NCBI RefSeq assembly: GCF_002878395.1
Contig: NC_061119.1
Coordinates: 11,404,919 to 11,468,918 of the forward strand
Length of the DNA: 64,000 nucleotides
Direction of reading: 5' to 3'
Source: Capsicum annuum
Taxonomy: Eukaryota > Streptophyta > Magnoliopsida > Solanales > Solanaceae
Shown in pieces: positions 16,501-27,990 of this stretch (positions are counted from its first letter, which is position 1; each line of letters starts with the position of its first letter). Both the position numbers and the translations under genes were made by a program. The notes beneath the pieces are model-generated. The model was not told the DNA's origin, made no database searches, and saw only the letters and a program-made list of their open reading frames with translations.

Positions 16501-19500
16501 CAAGCCTTCCAAACTTCTAAGAAGAAATAAGATATCATAAGTTGGACTTGATTTCTCAAGATCAACCATTTCAGAACCAAACAAGCTAGAGAAAGATGGA
16601 GTGTACTGCCACCATGCTGTAGGTTTCTCAGATGGAGTATAATGTACGGCATGTTTACAACTATGAGGACATCCTGGTTTATGTCTCACAAATCTTCGGA
16701 AGGTCACCCTGTGTACTTGACTCCACATGCTTGAATTAGTAATGATGTCATTCTCTGCTTTAATCTGCTGTTGGAGTACAGCTTGATATAGGCTCAACTT
16801 GTGGTTCAACTTCTGTCCGTCCAGGTAGAATATCAATTTAGGTGCAATATTTTCATCATCACAACATCCAGTACACACCAAACTTGTGCTACTATCAACT
16901 TCAGATGAATTTAGTTTTCCTTTCTCCAAAAACTCCTACAAGACAGCAGCGCAAACGTAACATTACTGATATGACAGAACAGAGGAGCATGTTGATTTGA
17001 CATGGTCAATAAAATTCTGTAGCTATTCAAAGCATAATATAGTATCAGTTAAAAGATGTAACAGTATCGCCCATCGCAAAGCAAGAATCAAAGACATACT
17101 CAAAAATACATAAGAAATAACTTGTTAAAACTGTTAGCGAAGGAAAAGAATTACTGCATTAACATCTGAAATATCCATTGGATCACTCTTTCTTTGTTCT
17201 ATATCCACAATTTCCACTTCAGCAAATAATTGCAAGTTATTCTTCACCTCCTGAGGGAGAACCATAGGAACTTTGAATGAGGAAGCTCATTGCCGCTAAA
17301 TAGCAGGTTTAAACATAACAGATTGAAAACCAACCAGTACAAACAAAATTTTGATAAACCAACCTGTATTTCATGGGAATCTGTGGAGGTGGTGTCCGAT
17401 TCCATGGGTACTGGATTTTTACCTTGAGACGTGCTTACATCTTGTGATACACGAGATGGTGACTCTTCCTCTAAATCCACAGTGGATGGGTTCAACTTTT
17501 CACTTTTCTTTCTACTCACTTTTGGCCACAAGTATCCCTCAATTGTTTCCAAAGGGGAAAAAGGATCTACATTCACAACATTCTCCGTATAATCACCAAG
17601 TAATGACTCCCCATCTCCCTTCACAAATTGGACCTTCAGACAAGGATATGACGTACACTGCCCGTACGGGATAGTAGCATATGAGTTTCGTAGCTTAGAT
17701 GCATGACTCAAGATGACTGGGAAGTTTTCCACAGAGCAAAGTGCACTATGCAATCTCCTTACCAAAGCAAGAAAAGAAGAGTCCTCCAGAGACGGACCAG
17801 AGTTATACAGAAGTAATCTACCAAACAACTCAAATCTCTTTTCTACAATATACAGCTGATTTAATGATCCATCACCATCTATTTTTTGTCCAAAGTATTG
17901 GCCATTGGAGAGGTAATTCACTAGAGACTTCACAACTCCACTCTCAATGAATTCGAACGTGGAAATGGCATGATTCCCATTTAACTCTGACATAATTTGA
18001 TGCAAAACAGGGTAAAACTCTTCTTTCTCTTGAAGAGGAGCAGTGCTGCTACTAAATTTGTGAACCAGCTCATTTAATGCAGAAGAAAGAGTTTTCAGCT
18101 TCTGAAGAACATCGGTTATTCCTAAACTGGGATTCATTGGGTCTGTTGCAAAGTAATTGGTCCTGATATGCCTAGCGAGACTTTGAACAGTCTCTTTGTC
18201 TATCTTGCAAGTCCTTGTTTCTGGTCCTGTTGGAGACTGAACAGCATCAGAAGCAAAACAAAGACATTTTACTGCAGAACGTGGCTCTGATCCTTGGCAG
18301 GCTTCATCTGATGCTTGAACACCATTAGAAACTGAAAACAGAGACTGGGAACATTTTTCCGAGGAAAGAAGTGCATCAACAGCAAAGAGAACACCTTCCT
18401 TAACAAATGAGTTCAAGAAAACATGAGAGAGCTTCTCTAGAAGCTTATCAACAATCTGAAGGGCTAGTATAAGAACATGAGGATCTTTGCGAGTAAAAAC
18501 TCCTGCTAAGAAGCTGCAAGACATAGATAAGTCAATTTAGCCAAATAGAAGAAGATACCAAGCTTTTGTTTAAAACTTTGAGTAAACGAAAGCATCTCAC
18601 CTTGAAACATTAGTATTTTGAAGAAATCCAAGCAAGTCGGATTTGCTGAAATAAACTAACTTATTCATAACTGATAGACAGCCATGACAAGCATATAAAT
18701 TTACTCCAGAATTGACCACCTGTTTGATGATTAAAGAAAGTCAGCGGAAGCAAGAATGATAGAAACTAGAGCAAGCTAATTTAGATACCACAAATAAGAA
18801 TAACCACCTGGATTAGCACAGGAAGTAAATCAAAGCCAAATTTCTGCAGAAGATCAGGGTGACTGATGAGGAAGTGTTCTTTATCTGCAGCTAGTTGGAC
18901 ATTCTGTTCTCTGGATATGGGAGGAAGAAGTTCATTTAACAGCTTGAGAACTTCGTCTACCTGAGGAAAAGACAATACAACTCTATTCCTTCAGTAGTCA
19001 TCACATGTACAGGACATAACCATCTAACAAGATCTGAGTCAACACACTGCCATTTCATAAACTAAAAATCCTGTTCATACATAGCTATCAAAAAACAAGA
19101 AAGGCTTCAAATTAATGTTTATGTAATTGAAGGCACTTTCCAATAGATAGAATTGCAGTAACCCCATAAAGGAAAAAACAAATGGAATATCTGCTGATAT
19201 TAAACGAAGTTAAACTAAAGAAAATTACTTAACTTGCAAACAAAGTTCAATACTGTTTCATCAGTATTGGGCAGGGGACAAAACGATGAACTGCTGATGA
19301 TCCGCCACTGTAGGCTAGCTGTTTGTTGCGGTGATTAGATGCATGAATTACAACGTTTTATATAGAAAAATCTAGATAATTCCTTTTCATTCGAAATGAT
19401 TTTTCATAGTTACCAGATGTAAGCAGATAATATATCAAGAACAATTTTTAAAAGAAAAAAAGGGGCAGTCCGGTGCACTAAAGCTCTTGCTATGCGGGTC

Positions 19501-21890
19501 CGGGGAAGGGCCCAATCACAAGGGTCTATTGTGTGCAGTCTTACCATGCATTTCTGCCGGAGGCTGTTACAAAGGCTCGAACCCGTGACCTCTGGTCACA
19601 TGGAGGCAACTTTACCCATTACTCCAAGGCTCCCCATATCAAGAACTATGATTAATCAAAAAAAATCACATGACATCTTCTTCAAATGGAGTCAAACATG
19701 ACCTTTATATGTTGGAACATACCTACATAGTCCTAGGAGTTTGAATGAACCCCATTTGTTGGAAAATTTTACTTTATAAAGGTAAAATTACATTTTTGGA
19801 AAAACTAAAATATGTATGTGGTATTGACTCCTTGACACAAGGAATATCTCCAAAGCAATTACCAAGGGGTGTTCAAGGTTTGTATGAGGTCCTAAGTTAG
19901 AGCCCCATTAGCGCCACTTCAATGCCTTTTCTTGAACCGGTTGCTGAAAATCCTAGGGTAACCTTACATTTCTCTAGAATTGCGTCTCTCCTTTTTCAAA
20001 GATGCACCATTCTATGGAGCTTACGTCCTTAAGCCTTTAGTTCCTATGACGGGACCAAAATGTTTGAGAAAGATATCAATGTGTTATTGCATTTATACTA
20101 TTTGGTAAAACAAGACCGACAGCAGCAATTTGGAGAGCCTATCCACAAGTTTCTTCTTGACACTTCTCACTCTACTTCACTTTCCTTTTTATCTTTTGAG
20201 GCCATTTCTACCGTACTGGGTATATTATTGTTGTTGGGGTCAATTCTAACAATACAATCAATAATTAAAAGAATAAGGGAACTTTATAAAGCTAGACCTG
20301 ATTATAATGTCCATCAATCATCAGAGTAGAAGGCACCCCATGTGAGAAGTCATGAGTGGATAAAACGTCCTTTAATATGTGGCTGATGTTAAGTTCAAAG
20401 AGAGTATTGACAGCCACGATAGATCCAGCAGCCAGTTTGACAAGTAACCCAATTAAACCCTATCATGAAAAAATAAATTAAAAAATACTTATAAACCAAG
20501 ACAGTGAAGTAATGTCGACAAGGCAAATTCATATCTGATGTCTGCAACTAAAACACATTTCAAGAACTTACAACATAAACTGATTGGCTAACTGTTGTTC
20601 GACCATTCAACTCTATGAGATGCGTGACTTGCTCAACCAGCCTATGTTCACACAGTTGGTCCAGCATATCCGAAGAGTGGCATGCCTGCTCGACTATTCT
20701 AATCAAACAAGTAGCTACACTCTCAACAAGCTGAAAGATGAATAAACCATTTCAATGTTATAAAATTGTAACACTGAATAATTAAGAGGAGTCAGTACAG
20801 GAACAACTTTCCACAAACTATACCTGTATATCCTCATATAAAAGAAGATTGCACAAAACCGGAACCGCCTCCATTAGAGGTGAAGGACATCCGGAGGGAA
20901 GCTTTTTACAAATATTTACGACAGTTAAGAGTGCCTTCCTCTGCAACAGATAAAAGAAACAAAGAGATGAAAATCAATATTTCAACCTTCAATATCATTA
21001 GGTTTTCAATAGCAGATTATTAATGTTAGTGATTTACCTGCACACTTGTTGACAAGAAATCGATATAACTTAAACAGGCCATGATAGCCCCAGATTGCAA
21101 ACACACTATTGGTTGTTCACGCGAGATTTTCTCTAGTGCTTGCAAACACTAAGTTGAAGGAAAAAAAAAATCAATCACAGGATAACTCAACGATAAACAA
21201 ATCATAGGAAACCAGCTAAAAAGCTATCTACTCTTTAATATGGCACAAAAACAGATGAATTATTGATAAACATTTTCAGTATACCTGTTCAGCCACATCC
21301 AAGTACTCAATGGCCATTAGCCTTTGACAAAGGGCAGGAACTGCGTCATGATTGACAAGGTAGGTCGAAGAACGAGGATGAACTTCACATAAATAAGTCA
21401 TTGCCCTGATTGCTAATAGCATTATATCAGGATTGCTCTCATGCCTAGCCAATCTTACAAGAAGGGGAGAAAATGAATCTGCCATTAAGTTTGACATTGA
21501 ACTATCAGGAGAAAAAGATAACAAGTCACATAACTCCGTTAGAGCAGCCAACAGTGCTGAATCACCAGATTCCTTGCTCAAACTTGACAAAACTCCTTTG
21601 AATTTGCCCTGATTGCCCAGCAGTTGCTGCCTGTAAATGTCCCTATAACTATTATCAGATTCACAAGATCCATAAGCAGAGTCCTTTTCACCTTCACTTG
21701 ACCCTGAAGATGATGATGATGATGATGATGATGTGCCCACATCACCATTGCGCCTTTCATGTAGGGAACTCATTGTAGTATGAACCACTGAGTTGGAAGA
21801 ACTTGGCCTGAATTCGGTTGAGCTACAGGCTCGCTTATCCGCAGGCAATTCATCAACATTTTCAGTTCTTTTCTGCCCCCGGTTTCCCAT
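13585..21890 (-). CDS. UPL4: HECT-type E3 ubiquitin ligase UPL4
   Basis: Seventeen coding exons join in phase to 1555 codons plus TAG. In gene order they are 21890-21285, 21148-21038, 20940-20824, 20730-20572, 20459-20298, 18960-18808, 18719-18601, 18513-17364, 17250-17155, 16935-15706, 15630-15400, 15320-15216, 14386-14306, 14218-14150, 14064-13936, 13831-13748 and 13650-13585. The start [20 protein letters not shown] matches the plant UPL4 start. Then come an acidic, Ser-rich linker (nine Ser from a TCA/TCC-type run, seen as GATGAT on the + strand at about 21712-21733) and armadillo-like repeats ([37 protein letters not shown]). The C-terminal HECT domain starts near [20 protein letters not shown]. 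The catalytic Cys is about residue 1522 in [18 protein letters not shown], and the protein ends [15 protein letters not shown] ligases accept ubiquitin on this Cys and pass it to substrates. Arabidopsis UPL4 is about 1.5 thousand residues, so length agrees. UPL3/KAKTUS is the nearest alternative; the N-terminus favours UPL4. Confidence 0.93.
19461..19637 (-). mobile_element. tRNA-derived SINE in UPL4 intron 5
   Basis: On the minus strand this holds a pol III A-box-like TGGGTAAAGTTG and a B box GGTTCGAGCC. The + strand begins GGGGCAGTCCGGTGCACTAA and ends CCAAGGCTCCCC, a repeat found in many dicot introns. It lies in the intron 18961-20297 and its internal promoter is in the same direction as UPL4. 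Confidence 0.75.
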
Positions 21891-22230
21891 GAAACAACAC
21901 CAAGCCAGTTCTTTAAGTAGTCCTGTCAATATTATAAGCACTTCAATTTAACAGCCCGTTATCATTCTCAAATGTGCCAATCATAAACAGAATGAGTCCT
22001 CGTCCATCTAAACAAAATTTAGGATCAAAAACTCTTAACAATCAACAATGGATATACAAGGCATAAAGCAGACTACAACTATTTCAGCTTGAAGCTTAGT
22101 TGACTGATTAGGCCTGATATAACACTACTCCTCCTGGTATAAATAGCACAACTTTTTTACATAATCCACTCATTGATTGATCCATGGAAACAAAATAGCG
22201 GAGTTCTCAAGAAATAGAATTAAATATATG

Positions 22231-22340
22231 CAACAACAACATACCCAGTGTAGTCCCACAAAATGGGTCTGTGGAGGGTAGATTGTACACAGTCCTTACC
22301 CCTATGCAGAGAGGTGGTTTCGTATAGACCCTCGGCTTAA
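22231..22340 (-). mobile_element. Au-type SINE copy
   Basis: The segment begins CAACAACAACATACCCAGTG and continues TAGTCCCACAAAATGGGTCT. It ends AGACCCTCGGC. It is a nearly complete antisense copy of the Au-like SINE body, lying in the UPL4 leader intron in the same orientation as the gene. Confidence 0.8.
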
Positions 22341-23164
22341 AGAAAAACAAACCAAGCAATCCAGAAAAAAGAAGTAACGGATGTGAAAGCATAAGAAAGC
22401 ATGTTGAACAGTAACAACAACAACAAAATAATACATAATCGGAGTATAGTAACAAAAAATTGAAGGACAAAAAACTAGCCACCGCAAATTTAGTAACAAG
22501 GAGTGTCTCCAAAGCAAAGTCATCATAGTGTAACAAACAAATAATACATGCTTGCGACAATACCAAAACACTAAATTAGCCAACAAAATGCATTGTTTCA
22601 AAAAAAAAAAAAAAAAATGAAAAATAAAACAACCCCATAATAGTTTAACCTCCAAAGTGGAGTCATCATAGTGTTATATGTTTGATCATTAAGTAAAACA
22701 AACAATACAAGTTTAAACCAATACTAAAACACTAGAGTTAGCAAACAAATACATTTCAACCAAAAAGAAAGAAAAAACATAACAACCTCAGAAAGTTTTT
22801 CTACTGAATTAACCATAATAAATACAATACATAGTTTAGCCTCCAAAATAAAGTCATCATAGTGTTTTATGACTATCCAAAAACGTTGCCACACCCGTGT
22901 CAGATTCTCTAAAAATACACTATTTTTGAAGAGTCCGAGCAGCATAATGTTTGATCATATAGTAAAACAAACATTTGAAGAGTCCGAGCAGCATAATGTT
23001 TGATCATATAGTAAAACAAACATTAAAAACAAGCTTAAAGCAATAACCAAACACTAAAATTAGCAAACAAATACATTATTTCAACCAACAAGAACGACAA
23101 ACAAAACAACCACAAAATAGTTTAGCCTCCAAAGTGAAGTCATCATAGTGTTATTTTTTCATTT

Positions 23165-23250
23165 TTTTATGATCGTATGTCCGGGCAAACTTTCTTTCAC
23201 GCACTTCAACTAATTCCACAGGATGCCTGGCACCTCAACGGGCTAGAACA
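23165..23250 (-). mobile_element. TS-type SINE tail fragment
   Basis: It reads GTCCGGGCAAACTTTCTTTC, then ACTAATTCCACAGGATGCCT. This is the antisense of the tobacco TS SINE 3' region, whose sense contains GGAATTAGTCG and GCCCGGACAC. The rest of the SINE is missing. Confidence 0.6.
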
Positions 23251-23852
23251 AGTCATCATAGTGCAATATGTTTGATCATTTAGTATAACAAACAACATAA
23301 GCTATAGCAATACAAAAACACTAAATCACCAAACAAATACATTGTTTCAACCAAAAAGAATGAAAAACAAAACAACCCACAAAGACTCTCAACTAATTCA
23401 ACCATTACACACACACACACACACATAATTTCACCAATTCAAGAACAACCGATCAGCTTAAACCAATTAGCCAAACAACACAAACTTTACACTTTCTTTA
23501 GAATAAATAACAATTACCCAGATAATTAAAAAGTAAAATAAGCATAATATACCCATATGATTAAACACTCAACTTAATATACATACATAGTTTAGCCTCC
23601 AAAGTAAAGTCATCATAGTGTTATAACTTATATGTTACTCGGACTCTCAAAAAATGTTGCCACACTCATGTCGGATTCTCTAAAATACAGAGTCGAGCAA
23701 CACAGTGTTTGATCATATAGTAAAACAAACAATAATACAATACAAGCTTATAGCAATACGAAAACACAAAAACTAGCAAACGAATACATTGTTTCAACCA
23801 AAAAGAATGAAAAACAAACCAACCCCACAACAACTCCCAAGTGATTTTAGTT

Positions 23853-23965
23853 AAGCTGTGCAGACTCTTTCGATGCCACACCCGTGTCAAATTCTCCAAA
23901 AATACACTACTTTTGCAGAATCCGACACACACCCGTTAGACATTTTTGAAGACACCGACCAGCAT
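23853..23965. mobile_element. MITE, TTGCTCGGACTCT family, most complete copy
   Basis: The left half has TGTGCAGACTCTTTCGATGC and CACACCCGTGTC. The right half has AATCCGACACACACCCGTTA, GACATTTTTGAAGA and a degenerate end CACCGACCAGCATAG. The two ends are imperfectly complementary. Partial copies lie at 22862-22945 and 23630-23710. None encodes protein. Confidence 0.6.
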
Positions 23966-24385
23966 AGGATTTAAGCATAACAAAACATACATAGTTTAAC
24001 CTCCAAAGTAAAGTCATCATAGTGTTACATGTTTGATCATTCAGTAAATATAGCAATAATAACCAATCACTAAAATTATCAAACAAATGCATTATTTCAA
24101 CCAAAAAGAATGAAAAACAAAACAACCCCCCAAAAACTCTCAACTAATTTAACCATAATACACACACACACATAATTTCACCAATTCAAGAACAGCCGAT
24201 CAGCTTAAACCAATTAACAAAAAAAAACACAAACTTTACACTTTCTTTGCAATCTTTGCAATAAATAACAATTACCCAGATAGCTAAAAAGTAAAATAAA
24301 CCAAAAAATTATCACTTTTTACACAAAAAAAATAAGGATTTTTTTTTTTAAATAATAAAAATCAATTCTTGAAACTTGGGTGTAC

Positions 24386-24466
24386 CTTAAAACGGTGGAG
24401 TTTAATCAATTGTTGGATCTTTGTCTCTTTTTTCTTTAATTAAATTACTTCTTGTTCCTTCTTAGC
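24386..24466 (-). other. UPL4 first (non-coding) exon, approximate
   Basis: The downstream edge is set by the donor at 24385. The upstream edge, about 24460-24466, is inferred from a TATA-like box about 30 bases further up. The exon has no ATG that would compete obviously with the UPL4 start. Confidence 0.45.
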
Positions 24467-24490
24467 ATAAATTTTGGGGTTGAATATTTA

Positions 24491-24498
24491 TATTTATA
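24491..24498 (-). promoter_or_regulatory. Possible TATA box of UPL4
   Basis: TATAAATA reads on the minus strand in an otherwise AT-rich segment, about 105 bases upstream of the inferred leader-intron donor. The context is AT-rich, so chance occurrence is possible. A 5'-end map would decide. Confidence 0.4.
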
Positions 24499-24499
24499 C

Positions 24500-26316
24500 A
24501 CAATATTCACACAGTTCAGTGTGTGTGTGCGTGTTTTATGCATATAAATACATGAAAATAATATAAAGGATGATGATGATGATAGATAACGATGAAATAA
24601 CACAGTAGAAGTGGGGTGGGGTGGTGGGGGTGGGGGTCGGGGTACGGCGTAGGGGGTGTTAATTATAGGTATAATGAAATTGTAAATGCATTGAAATTCT
24701 ATATGAATAAGGTCTCTTCTACAAGTACGAAAATTAATTAAGGTAAAAGTTTATTCGTATTGGATGGTTAATAAATTAATATAATTTATTATAATTAAGT
24801 GATTTAATAAAATAAAGTAAAATAATATTATATTTAATCATATAGTGTGTATATATTAGTTTCATATAATCACTTATTATGGATAAATTTTTATTAACGC
24901 ATTTTAAGATTGATACGTTGTATGATCAAAGTATCACAATTAGGAAAATTAAGGTGAAAAGTTATTGGTATTAAATATTTAGTAAAGTAAAATTTATCAT
25001 AATTAAGTGGTTTAATTAAATAAAGTAAAAAAAATTATATTTTAAATTAAACACAGAATATGTGTACATATATTACTTTGAAATTACTTAATACGGATAA
25101 GTTTTTTATTAAAACTTATTAAGATAGATGCGGTTGTATGAGAAAGTAAAAAAAAATACACTCAATTACATTTTTAGTTCAAAATTGGGTAAATTGTAAT
25201 AATGAGTCTTAACAGTGAGGAAGATTAGACCAAAAGTTTAAAGAAGCAAATTTGACTATTTTTCTGCTAATACATGTAAATTTTAATTTACAAATTTATC
25301 CAAGCGTGTAAAATAAGAAAATGTTAATATACTATCATTAAATGATTGATTGAAGTGATCATATATGGTAGAAACTTAATATAGTAGTACTTTTATTTTG
25401 GTTCATCAATTATTGATAAACTAAAATTTTGTCTAGTGTGATTCAATGAAACATATTTAAATTTATATTAATTAAATGTGTGATTTTAGTCCCTTTATCT
25501 AAAAAGTATGTTAGATTTGAATTGTTTTGGAATTATATTATAGTCAAATATGAAGTAATAATACAAAGTTAACATAATATATATTAAATTAAGTATTAAA
25601 ATAAATAACAACCATAGTAAATTTGTGGACATCACATGCAAAAAATAAAATCAAAGGTGTACCATACCTCTTTTGTTAAACAAACATTTCATGTATATTG
25701 TATACCCTCTTTGATATGAAAATATCAATTCAACTTTTTTTTTTTTTGAATATCAATGGAGAATATTTAGTCATGATAGGAATTTAAAGGTGATTAATTA
25801 TTTTTTTCATTAATTTTTTTGTTATATCTACCATAAATGCACTAATTTTTAGAAGTAACCCCTTAAAATCTGAAGATTTGTTATTATTTTCAATAATTTT
25901 AAATAATAAATTACAATTTCTTCTTTGTATTTGTAAAGATTTTTTTTCAGAATATATATGATACATTTGACATAAAGATAAGGGAAAAAGTTGATCGTCA
26001 AAGCAATAAACTCAAATTAGTCATCGAGTTAAAAAAGAAGGTAAGAAAAAAAAACGTATGAGCAGGATAAACTATACCCACGTGTGAGGATTTAATTAAT
26101 AAATTAAAAAAAAAAAAGATTTTTCCACTTTCTTTAGTAAAAAAAATGTATATTTAAGTTATTTATGTAGCGATAAAACAACCTTGCTCTCAATTATATA
26201 CCACAAAGTAAATTTAAATCTTTCATCTAAGAAAATAACAAATTATTGTATAATAAAAAAAAATTACAATAAATTAAGATAGCTTCGTTTACTAAACATA
26301 CACAACTTTCAACTTA
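24500..26316. repeat. AT-rich spacer with ~210-bp tandem duplication
   Basis: Just upstream of UPL4 are GAT repeats (about 24571-24582) and a G-rich run (about 24612-24650). From 24728 to about 25147 a degenerate unit of about 215 bases occurs twice. Shared landmarks are AAAATTAA(T/G), TAATTAAGTG(A/G)TTTAAT, AAATAAAGTAAAA, and a GGATAA(A/G)TTTTT run followed by a GATA segment and a GTTGTATGA segment. The rest is AT-rich with no gene recognised. Confidence 0.6.
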
Positions 26317-27990
26317 TTACTACTATATATAAGCGTGAGTGGGCGGTTGGAAACAGGCAGCTGACAGTCAACATGTCTGCTTTAGTTGCCTGCTTGCTCC
26401 ATGATTTTACTATATCACTCATAATTAATTATTATATGATATTTACGTGTTAAAAAATTTAAATAAAATAGACATTTATAAAGTAAAATGGGCATTTATG
26501 ATATGGTTGTTTCAGCTCCTTCAACTAAAATTTTACTATATCACCTATAATTAAATATTATGAGTCATCTAAGTATTTAAAAATTGATAATATAAAGGAT
26601 TTGGCCCGAATTGTTCGACAGATTCCTACGCGTTACGCACCCATTCGCTACTTTGTCCTCAACTCTTCTCACCTCCTGGGCGAGACAAGCTACCTTTAGC
26701 TAGGAGCCTCTTTTCCTTCTACTCAGCTCCCCGAAAACAACGTTCGACTTGCATGTGTTAAGCATATAGCTCTACTATATATAAGCGTGAGTGGGCGGTT
26801 GGAAGCAGGTAACTGGCAGTCGACATGCCTGTTTTAGCTGTCTGCTTGCTCTGTGATTTTACTATATCACTCATAATTAATTATTATATGACATTTATTT
26901 ATTAAAAAGTTAATAATATGTAATAAAAAATAAAATAGATATTTATAAAGTAAAATAGACATTTATGATATGCTTGTTTCAACTCCTTCAATCATAATTT
27001 TACTATATCACCTATAATTAAATATTATGAGTCATCTAAGTATTTAAAAATTAATAATACAAATTTTTAAAAAGGTGATTACTACTCTATATAAGCGTGA
27101 GTGGGCGGCTGGAAGCAAACAGCTGGCGGTCGACATGCCTGTTTCAGCTGCCTGCTTGCTCCGTGATTTTATTATATCACCCATAATTAATTATTATATG
27201 ACATTTACGTGTTAAAAAAAAATAATATTTAATAAAAAAAATAGACATTTATAAAGTAAAATAGACATTTATGACATGATTGTTTCAGCTCTTTCAAATG
27301 CAATTTTACTATATCACCTATAATTAATTATTATGAGTCATCTAAGTATTTAAAAATTGATAATATTTATTTTTAAAAAGGTGAAATAAACATAAAATGC
27401 TAAATTAATTCTTAATGTTTTAAATTAATTTGACATCTTATGTGAGGTTCACTTAAAAAAATTTCAAAAGTATTATTTATAGCAATTTTGTTATATCACT
27501 TTTAATTGGTTATTATGAGGCATTCAAGACGTGCCGGTTTCGCAATTTCTATCGTGATATTTGATTTACTCTCGAAATTATATCAGTGTCGCTTAAATTG
27601 AAAAAAGAAAAAAATATCATAAATTACAATAATTAAAAACTTAAATTATTTTTAAAGTCTAAATTCACTATCAATACCACAAAAGTTTGAACACGAATAA
27701 TATTATAAATTACAATAGCAAACAATTTAAAATAGTAAATTACAACGTCGAAAAAGTATTATAGATTACAATAGTTATCGATGTCATATTAATTAGGATA
27801 AAGAGTTATTACTTGCAAATTACGTTGAAAGTCGTATAAACATAATATGATTAACAACTTAAAATATCTAAAACTATATATAACAAATCTGATTGACTTT
27901 CTCAAATATTTCATCAGCATCATATAAATTGAGACAAACAAATAGCATATAATATCCGTAAAGTAGCACATTGGGCCCGTGCTGGCACGG
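26317..27990 (+). mobile_element. Helitron-like sequence with triplicated 5' part
   Basis: A unit starting CTATATATAAGCGTGAGTGG is present three times (starts near 26321, 26774 and 27089). Each continues GCGG(T/C)TGGAA(A/G)CA and CTGCTTGCTC..TGATTTTA, then ATATCAC(T/C)CATAATTAAT, and ends GAGTCATCTAAGTATTTAAA. At 27975-27989 lies CCCGTGCTGGCACGG, a short palindrome followed by ACTCTACTAT. A GC-rich hairpin just before the 3' end, with TC at the 5' end and no inverted repeats, is the Helitron pattern. The expected CTRR terminus is not clean, so I call this Helitron-like only. Confidence 0.4.
26596..26765 (-). pseudogene. NUMT: piece of mitochondrial 18S rRNA gene (rrn18)
   Basis: Read on the minus strand the segment runs ATGCTTAACACATGCAAGTC, GAACGTTGTTTTCGGGGAGC, then AAAAGAGGCTCCTAGCTAAA, CTCGCCCAGGAGGTGAGAAG, GCGTAACGCG, and ends TTCGGGCCAAATCC. 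This is the 5' region of plant mitochondrial small-subunit rRNA. The TTTTCGGGGAGCTG and AAAAGAGGCTCC blocks tell it apart from chloroplast 16S. It is much more GC-rich than its surroundings. It is a nuclear insertion of organelle DNA, about 170 bp, lying exactly between copies 1 and 2 of the surrounding triplicated unit. Too short to be a functional rRNA. Confidence 0.9.

Larger units (their letters stand above)
22500..24200. repeat. Repeated module array in the UPL4 5' UTR intron
   Basis: The core CTCCAAAG(T/C).AAGTCATCATAGTG recurs near 22505, 22650, 22841, 23127, 23596 and 24000, with a shorter copy near 23253. Most cores are followed by TTTGATCAT, a run like AGTAAAACAAAC, then ACACTAAAATTAGCAAACAA and CAACCAAAAAGAATGAAAAA. 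Spacing varies from about 120 to 400 bases because other repeats sit between units. CACA microsatellites at about 23408-23424 and 24163-24171 end two units, each followed by TAATTTCACCAATTCAAGAA. A second short duplication is at 22920-23010 (AGTCCGAGCAGCATAATG twice). Confidence 0.8.
21923..24385 (-). other. Long 5' UTR intron of UPL4
   Basis: On the minus strand, AAG|GTACACC at 24386/24385 is a good donor and ATTGACAG at 21923-21930 a good acceptor. The acceptor leads into 32 untranslated bases before the ATG at 21890. This implies a 2463-bp intron within the 5' UTR. It contains an Au-type SINE, a repeated module of about seven copies and MITE fragments. Long leader introns often affect expression of plant genes; that role is inference here. 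RNA evidence would confirm the two splice sites. Confidence 0.65.

Noticed and set aside
20060..20329. 89-codon plus-strand frame with a hydrophobic stretch
   Set aside because: It lies in a UPL4 intron and overlaps UPL4 exon 20298-20459 on the other strand; no family resemblance.
22302..22655. Hydrophobic Phe/Cys-rich minus-strand frames in the UPL4 leader intron
   Set aside because: They arise from AAC/AAA-rich repeats and SINE sequence read in antisense.
26596..26765. Functional rRNA gene
   Set aside because: Only about 170 bp of a gene near 1.9 kb long is present.
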